Shown one piece after another: positions 59,679 to 64,000 of a DNA stretch of 64,000 nucleotides; position 1 is the stretch's first letter; the number at the start of each line of letters is the position of its first letter. Source of the stretch: Methylocystis echinoides. GTDB lineage: Bacteria > Pseudomonadota > Alphaproteobacteria > Rhizobiales > Beijerinckiaceae. A model generated the notes under the pieces. The model was not told the origin of the DNA and searched no databases. It saw nothing but the letters and a program-made list of their open reading frames with translations. A program made the position numbers and the translations under genes. The DNA lies in contig NZ_BSEC01000006.1 of the NCBI RefSeq assembly GCF_027923385.1, positions 62,001 through 126,000 on the forward strand. The letters run 5' to 3'.

Positions 59679-60377
59679 TCAATCGACGTGCATGACGAAA
59701 CCATCGTTCCAATGCCTTCCGGCTTGGGGACGCGCCGCATCGGGCCGCGTGGCGAGTTCGACGACGTCAGGCTGGGCGGACGCGAGAGCGCCAGCGCCGC
59801 GAGGATCCGGCCAGCTGTAGAAATCGTTGATGACTTGGGCGACGAACCGGACGGTCTCGGGATAGGGAGGAACACCACGGCTCTTGGCGACGGCTTCCTC
59901 GCCGGCGTTGTAGGCCGCGAGGATAAAGAACGGGTTCTTGTATTTGTCTTGGAGGCTGCGCAGGAAGCGGATGCCGCCGCGCACGTTATCGGCGGGGCTG
60001 CAGAGGTCGACGTTGAAGCGCTGCGCGGTCTGCGGAAGCAGCTGCATCAGGCCGAACGCCCCCTTTCCGGAGAGCGCCATCGAGTTGTACTGGCTTTCGC
60101 TCTTCGCCACCGACTGAGCGAATTCGGGCGAGAACTTCTCCTCTGTGGCGATGCGTGCCACCAGCGCTCGCGCCTCGTCAGGCGCCATCGCCTTCGCGCC
60201 GCCGCACGGCCGCGCCGCTTCATTCGCGTCGAGGCGGAATCGCTGCGTGTCCAGTGGAACGACGCGGCCGGAGGCATCGACGGTCGCGAGGTGCGAAACG
60301 TTCGCTGCGTCCTGAGCGTTTGCGCCGGCGCAGGCCACCATCATCCCCAATCCGATCGCCGCGATTCGCTTTGACAT
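59679..60377 (-). CDS. virB1: Lytic transglycosylase VirB1
   Basis: This 232-residue exported muramidase opens the cell wall for the secretion channel. It has a signal peptide (IAAIGLGMMVACAGANAQ) and the SLT domain with catalytic Glu in VAKSESQYNSMALSGKGAFG, then LMQLLPQTAQRF and ILAAYNAGEEAV. The start at 60377 is preferred; a TTG at 60401 would add eight residues. It is the first gene of the virB operon, with a promoter-like sequence upstream. Confidence 0.93.
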   Translation of the reverse strand: MSKRIAAIGLGMMVACAGANAQDAANVSHLATVDASGRVVPLDTQRFRLDANEAARPCGGAKAMAPDEARALVARIATEEKFSPEFAQSVAKSESQYNSMALSGKGAFGLMQLLPQTAQRFNVDLCSPADNVRGGIRFLRSLQDKYKNPFFILAAYNAGEEAVAKSRGVPPYPETVRFVAQVINDFYSWPDPRGAGALASAQPDVVELATRPDAARPQAGRHWNDGFVMHVD

Positions 60378-60406
60378 GCCCCTAGGCTCTCCACTTTTCA
60401 ATAGAC

Positions 60407-60434
60407 AATATATTAGATGTTGTTACCTTGGCAA
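60407..60434 (-). promoter_or_regulatory. Putative virB operon promoter
   Basis: On the minus strand TTGCCA (60434 to 60429) and TATATT (60412 to 60407) are spaced 16 bases, a good housekeeping-type promoter. The transcript would start near 60400, 23 bases ahead of virB1. The -10 lies inside the 15-base repeated motif at 60409-60423. Confidence 0.5.
60409..60423. repeat. 15-base motif, copy in virB1 / 60478 intergenic region
   Basis: TATATTAGATGTTGT, identical to 63099-63113; a diverged copy (11 of 15) is at 4-18 before mobC. All lie in AT-rich DNA next to transfer genes, possibly a shared regulatory site. Confidence 0.45.
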
Positions 60435-60477
60435 CAGGTTAGTGAATGACGTCCCCAGCTCGATCCGGAGGGATGGA

Positions 60478-60969
60478 ATGAAACGCTGCTCAGTCCTGCT
60501 GGCCGGCCTCAGCCTCGGCCTCGTGCAACCCGCCCCACCTGCGGCGGCGCAGGACGCTTCGTTCGGGTGCAAGGTCTTGCTGTGCGCGGCGGCCAGCAAT
60601 CCGGGATGGTCCAGCATCCCCTACTGCGTGCCGGTCATGCAGGAATTGTTTCGCCGGCTCGCCCGCGGCGGCGGCTGGCCGACCTGTTCTGAAGGGCATG
60701 CCAGCGGCCCGGGCTATGAGCCTTACGAAGCCTGTCCGGTAGGCCTAACACCGGTCGCAGGCTTGCCGGGCGGAGAAACATCGCCATCCGCCAGCGGAGA
60801 GTTGTGCGCCGATCTGTCCAAGCCCGAGCGCGTGTGCTCAGGAAGCGATGGCGGTTGCACGACGACCTATCCGACGCCGCCGCGCCAGCGCCGCAGCGAG
60901 CCCTACTACGTCGACATCAGCTCGGCCAACGGCGTGCAGCGCTTCTATTTCTCGCTGCAGGGCTACTAG
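60478..60969 (+). CDS. Cysteine-rich exported protein of the transfer region
   Basis: This 163-residue protein has a signal peptide (CSVLLAGLSLGLVQPAPPAAA). The mature part is rich in cysteines (FGCKVLLCAA, IPYCVPVM, PTCSEG, EACPVG) and ends with a strand-rich segment YYVDISSANGVQRFYFSLQ. GGAGGGA precedes the ATG. It is divergent from virB1 and leads a rightward run of transfer-region genes. No family recognised; a periplasmic or surface role in conjugation is inferred. Confidence 0.65.
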   Translation: MKRCSVLLAGLSLGLVQPAPPAAAQDASFGCKVLLCAAASNPGWSSIPYCVPVMQELFRRLARGGGWPTCSEGHASGPGYEPYEACPVGLTPVAGLPGGETSPSASGELCADLSKPERVCSGSDGGCTTTYPTPPRQRRSEPYYVDISSANGVQRFYFSLQGY

Positions 60970-60970
60970 A

Positions 60971-61573
60971 ATGGGCCGGGCATGGCTGATGGCCGCGATT
61001 CTGGCCCTGCCACTCACCGCAACAATGGTGACGGCGCAATCCGCGTCGCCCTGGTTTCCAGTTCCAGCGGACGCCATCTATCTGACAGGCGACAGCTGGT
61101 CGGCCGGCGACGTGACCTATCGTCTTTATGGCGTCCAGGCCTGCCTGCGTGACACGAGCTTCACCAACGGCCACGGCCTCAAGCGCGACTGCGGCGAGGC
61201 TTCGCTCGCCATGCTTGTCGCACTGGTTCGCGATCTCAGACCGCAGTGCTACGACGCGGCCGAATCGCCGCAGCTGCGAACCGTCTTCGTGTTCTGCCTG
61301 GCCAGCCCGAGCAAGGGCGCCGCGGCGGGCTCACGCATCGATCTCGGCACAGCTCTGATTTCAACCGGCTTCGCCTTCGCCGCGCTCAAACCGGACGGCC
61401 AGCCGGTTCACGCGCCGTACTTCGTGGCCCAGCTCGTAGCCCAGAGATCCAAGGCGGGATTGTGGGCGTTCGCCGACCTCCCCGATCCGAACGCGATCAT
61501 TCTGCGCGCCCTGCGGCAGGCTTCGCCTGCTCCCGCGTCCGGGATGCCAGGAGCAAACCCAGCGACCCCATAG
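60971..61573 (+). CDS. Exported SNase-like (thermonuclease-fold) protein
   Basis: This 200-residue protein has a signal peptide (LMAAILALPLTATMVTA). The pattern DVTYRLYGVQACLRD, KRDCGEASLAML and FAFAALKPDG follows the staphylococcal-nuclease fold, and it resembles the protein at 61925 (YRLYGIDTCAPEQ). Whether the catalytic Arg/Glu residues are all kept is unclear, so it may be a binding protein. It starts two bases after the preceding stop. Confidence 0.6.
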   Translation: MGRAWLMAAILALPLTATMVTAQSASPWFPVPADAIYLTGDSWSAGDVTYRLYGVQACLRDTSFTNGHGLKRDCGEASLAMLVALVRDLRPQCYDAAESPQLRTVFVFCLASPSKGAAAGSRIDLGTALISTGFAFAALKPDGQPVHAPYFVAQLVAQRSKAGLWAFADLPDPNAIILRALRQASPAPASGMPGANPATP

Positions 61574-61599
61574 GATCAACGTCAGCACGAGGAGCGACC

Positions 61600-61938
61600 A
61601 TGCGAACCACAAATCTCTTCATCGTCCGTGGCTTTGTCGGGCAGGCGCCGAAGGCGTTTAACAAAGCCGCCAAGGTCCACATCGCGACCGACCGCGGGTG
61701 GACTGACGCCAAGGGCGAGCGGCACGAGGAGACCGACTGGGTAACGGTCAGCATCCTCAATGAAAAAGCCGCGGCCTGGGTCATCGCCAATGTCGCGAAA
61801 GGCGATCCGGTCTATGCCGAATGCCGCATCGCCGACGGCTCCTACAAGAAGGACGGCGAGACGATCTACACGACCGACATCATCGCCAACGTCTTCCACA
61901 AGCTCGATCTCGGTGCGCACGACGATGCCGCGGCGTGA
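61600..61938 (+). CDS. ssb: Single-stranded DNA-binding protein-like
   Basis: This 112-residue OB-fold protein has TNLFIVRGFVGQAPKAFN, TDWVTVSILNEKAAAWV and NVAKGDPVYAECRIADGSYK, matching the SSB core, but the acidic Ssb tip (DDDIPF) is absent; the end is HDDAAA. Mobile-element SSBs of this kind protect the incoming strand in the recipient. ACGAGGAGC precedes the ATG. It overlaps the next gene start by 14 bases. Confidence 0.8.
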   Translation: MRTTNLFIVRGFVGQAPKAFNKAAKVHIATDRGWTDAKGERHEETDWVTVSILNEKAAAWVIANVAKGDPVYAECRIADGSYKKDGETIYTTDIIANVFHKLDLGAHDDAAA

Positions 61939-62512
61939 CACCGTGTTTCTCGCCATCTCGCTCCTGGCGGCCGCGACGACAACCGAGGCTGGCGCGCAGC
62001 CGGCCGATCGGAACGAGGGCATTTACGCGCCGCAGCTGCCGCTTCAATCGCCGCCGCTGCGGGTCGAGGTCATCGATGGAGTGCGGTTCCGCGAAATCGA
62101 GACGGGCGCGGCCTACCGGCTCTACGGCATTGATACCTGCGCGCCGGAGCAGACCGCGCGCTTGGGCAGGCAGCCCTGGCCGTGCGGCACGATGGCGACA
62201 TCGTGGCTCGTCACGGCGACCCTCAACGCCTGGCTCGCCTGCACGACATTGCGGGACGAGGCGTCAGAGCACCTGGTGCGGTGTGCCACGGCGGGCCATC
62301 CCGACATCGCTGCCGATATGTTGCGCGCCGGCATCGCCGTAGCGCTCCCCGGAACGGACAGGGACCCGGCGATCCGTGCCTACGTCAAAGCCGAGCAGGA
62401 CGCGCGCAAAGCCTATCGGGGGCTCTGGTCGAGCACATTCCAGATGCCCTGGGAGTGGCGTGCCAAACGCCCGGCCGCGCCGCCGCTCGCCCGGTCCGAG
62501 GCAACGCCATGA
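61925..62512 (+). CDS. Exported thermonuclease-like protein
   Basis: This 195-residue protein has a signal peptide (TVFLAISLLAAATTTEAGA). AAYRLYGIDTCAPEQTARL, WPCGTMATSWLV and the end region YVKAEQDARKAYRGLWS match the thermonuclease (SNase) family, the last being its typical A-E-x-x-A-R-x-x-x-x-G-L-W. It is paralogous in plan to the protein at 60971. It may degrade DNA or process the cell surface during transfer; activity unproven. Confidence 0.7.
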   Translation: MPRRDTVFLAISLLAAATTTEAGAQPADRNEGIYAPQLPLQSPPLRVEVIDGVRFREIETGAAYRLYGIDTCAPEQTARLGRQPWPCGTMATSWLVTATLNAWLACTTLRDEASEHLVRCATAGHPDIAADMLRAGIAVALPGTDRDPAIRAYVKAEQDARKAYRGLWSSTFQMPWEWRAKRPAAPPLARSEATP

Positions 62513-63060
62513 GCCGTGCCGCCGTCGTTCTCTCTCTTCCCATCATGCTCGTGCTGTCAGCCTGCGCCGCGCCGCAGCCATGGCCGGTGACGGACTATGG
62601 GCCGCCCGCGCGCGAACCGATGTACACGCCCGCCGCCGTCAAGCCCGGCCGTCTGGAATATGCCCCCGATCGGTCGACGTTTGCCCCCATCCTTACCGAG
62701 CGTTTTCCCTATCCGACCCAGCCGGAGGCGAACGCGGCCTATCGTCGGCTTCTCGCCGGCTCTGCCAGGGATGGCAACTTCCCCGCATCGGTGTGGCTGT
62801 TCGGGTGCAAGCCGGGCGCGCTGGACGAACAAACCGCCCGTGTGATCCGCTACCGCGGGCCCGTCGTCCATTGCGCGACGGATTTTCTGGACGGCAGCGG
62901 CCGTCGCGTTCGCCGCGAAGCGGTAAATTTCTATTACTACGGCGACGTCTGGAACATCCAGCCCGTCTACCCGCCGCGCAGCGCGGTGCCATGGCGCAAT
63001 CGGGAGCGTTCGCCGAAGGATTTCTGGCGGTGGCTGCCCGGCCGCGACCGCTACGAATAG
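62509..63060 (+). CDS. Putative lipoprotein of the transfer region
   Basis: This 183-residue protein has a lipoprotein signal with lipobox VLSACA (Cys about residue 19). The mature part is Pro/Tyr/Arg-rich with cysteines in LFGCKPGAL and VVHCATDF and an aromatic end NFYYYGDVWNIQPVYPP. The start overlaps the preceding stop by 4 bases. No family recognised. Confidence 0.62.
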   Translation: MSRAAVVLSLPIMLVLSACAAPQPWPVTDYGPPAREPMYTPAAVKPGRLEYAPDRSTFAPILTERFPYPTQPEANAAYRRLLAGSARDGNFPASVWLFGCKPGALDEQTARVIRYRGPVVHCATDFLDGSGRRVRREAVNFYYYGDVWNIQPVYPPRSAVPWRNRERSPKDFWRWLPGRDRYE

Positions 63061-63071
63061 CAGGCGGCACA

Positions 63072-63728
63072 ATGCGCGCGGCAAGGCAGTTGAGTCATTA
63101 TATTAGATGTTGTATTAAAGGTACATCGCCGGCCTTTCGCACCTCTGCCATTTTTGTCCTGGCGATGGAGATCGCAGGGATGATGAACACCCAAGCCCGC
63201 GCGCAAACGGTGACGCCCGATCCGGGGACCTGGCGACCGATGGCATATGCGGATCTTCAGCTGCCCTCTCGCGCGACCGCCACCTACACCGACATCTGGA
63301 AGGACGCGATCGAACGCAACAACCAAGGCTATCGGCAGCGTGGGGATCATCGCTTCGCGGGCGGCAATGCGCCCGTCACCGAAGCCCATTTCGTCATCTG
63401 GAGCCGCGGTCGTTCCGTTGTCCTCAGTATCCTCAACACGGCGATTGGATGCACGATCAAGACCGCAGTGCCGCAGGCGCGTGCGACGGTGAAGCTCTGC
63501 CCCATGCGGATTGCGATTTACGAGGGGATCCAGGTGCGCACTCTCGAGGGCGGCCGCGCTTGCTTCCTTGAGCTTGAGCCAGGCGCATCGCCTGATCCGA
63601 CGGTGTCCGCGGCCTATGCATCCTACGACGTTCCGAACCGGACGTTGAAGACGGGCATGATCGTCAACCATAAGGCTGTCGACGGCTGCTCGCTGGATGT
63701 GCCGCTGAACCGCCGCGACGCGGATTGA
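63072..63728 (+). CDS. Exported protein of unknown function
   Basis: Up to 218 residues. The start is uncertain: ATG 63072 gives an N-terminus read through the repeated 15-base motif and a signal-like segment AIFVLAMEIAGMMNTQARA. If that motif is regulatory, ATG 63165 or 63180 would be used. The mature part contains TDIWKDAIERNNQGYRQRGD and cysteines in IGCTIKTA, VKLCPMRI, RACFLE and DGCSLD. No family recognised; it belongs to the rightward transfer-region gene run. Confidence 0.55.
   Translation: MRAARQLSHYIRCCIKGTSPAFRTSAIFVLAMEIAGMMNTQARAQTVTPDPGTWRPMAYADLQLPSRATATYTDIWKDAIERNNQGYRQRGDHRFAGGNAPVTEAHFVIWSRGRSVVLSILNTAIGCTIKTAVPQARATVKLCPMRIAIYEGIQVRTLEGGRACFLELEPGASPDPTVSAAYASYDVPNRTLKTGMIVNHKAVDGCSLDVPLNRRDAD
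63099..63113. repeat. 15-base motif, second copy
   Basis: TATATTAGATGTTGT, exact copy of 60409-60423, here ahead of the likely mature start of the exported protein ending at 63728. Confidence 0.45.
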
Positions 63729-63743
63729 GGAGAACAATAGAAA

Positions 63744-64000
63744 ATGCACTCTCGGATGATCTGTCTGCTTGCTGCGACCGCCCTTGTCGGCGCGGTGCCA
63801 GCAGCCGCGGCCGACGCGGCTTTCAGATACAAGACCTCGTATCGCAACGTGACCCAGGACCCCGACAAGGTCTGGACGGGTGATGCGCTCGCGGCCGGCT
63901 CGTCCGGCACCGTGACCATTCACGAATATGAATTGCGCACGCCGCGCGGCGACTTCTTGATCTCGCAGATTTGGAACGACGACTGCACATCCGGCACCTG
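63744..64000 (+). CDS. Exported protein, truncated by window end
   Basis: The frame is open to the end of the window (85 residues seen). It has a signal peptide (ICLLAATALVGAVPAAAA), then a strand-rich part (FRYKTSYRNVTQDPDKVW, GTVTIHEYELRTPRGDFL) and a cysteine pair DDCTSGTC. GAGGAGAA precedes the ATG. No family recognised. Confidence 0.6.
   Translation, partial: MHSRMICLLAATALVGAVPAAAADAAFRYKTSYRNVTQDPDKVWTGDALAAGSSGTVTIHEYELRTPRGDFLISQIWNDDCTSGT

Overview
The window is high-GC DNA of an alphaproteobacterium, most likely a member of the Hyphomicrobiales (Rhizobiales). The signs are a VirB/VirD4-type transfer system of rhizobial layout, a FixK-like regulator, an NDUFS4-like complex I domain, a DUF5335 protein and SPW-repeat, KaiB and BON proteins. 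No rRNA, tRNA, CRISPR array or integrase was seen. The replicon type (plasmid or integrative conjugative element) cannot be decided from this piece.

Layout. (1) 1-2938: mobilization module, with an oriT-like cluster of hairpins, a MobC-like protein and a relaxase. (2) 3183-11773: mixed cargo. It holds a methyltransferase/SnoaL-like operon facing a MmyB-type regulator and broken by IS21 copy 1 (4221-6891), a sigma-like factor, an HxlR/metallo-beta-lactamase pair and a DUF5335 gene. (3) 12202-43464: a large stress-tolerance island. It encodes a complete Hsp70 machine (DnaK, CbpA-type DnaJ with CbpM, GrpE), five small heat shock proteins, FtsH, a decayed DegP, thioredoxin, peroxiredoxin, glutaredoxin, a KefB-like antiporter, PsiE, HdeD, YfdX, Usp, BON and SPW proteins, two oxidoreductases, a flavin monooxygenase, KaiB plus a histidine kinase, an omega-subunit paralogue and several regulators. 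(4) 43860-60377: a TraR/LuxR-type solo regulator, then a leftward virB1-virB11-virD4 operon whose last gene, virD4, is split by IS21 copy 2 (46615-49285). (5) 60478-64000: rightward genes for small exported proteins, two nuclease-fold proteins and an SSB-like protein.

How it fits together. The gene content of region 3 overlaps strongly with the transmissible locus of stress tolerance / locus of heat resistance known from gammaproteobacteria (sHsp, YfdX, HdeD, thioredoxin, KefB, PsiE, DegP), but lacks ClpK/ClpG and adds DnaK-CbpA-GrpE, Usp, KaiB and RpoZ-like genes. The strongest new observation is a recurring palindrome, TGAC-N4-GTCA and close variants, in front of about ten island genes. In seven cases a -10-like hexamer starts exactly 23 bases after the palindrome (22 in an eighth). 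That is the geometry of class II FNR/FixK-type promoters. The island also encodes an FNR/FixK-type protein without an iron-sulfur motif, whose recognition helix reads E-T-V-C-R instead of the usual E-x-x-S-R. I infer a self-contained, transferable stress regulon.

The two IS21 copies have identical predicted proteins, the same length and orientation, and different target duplications, so they inserted independently. One inactivates the methyltransferase and the other virD4, so self-transfer is probably blocked unless the element leaves precisely or another coupling protein is supplied.
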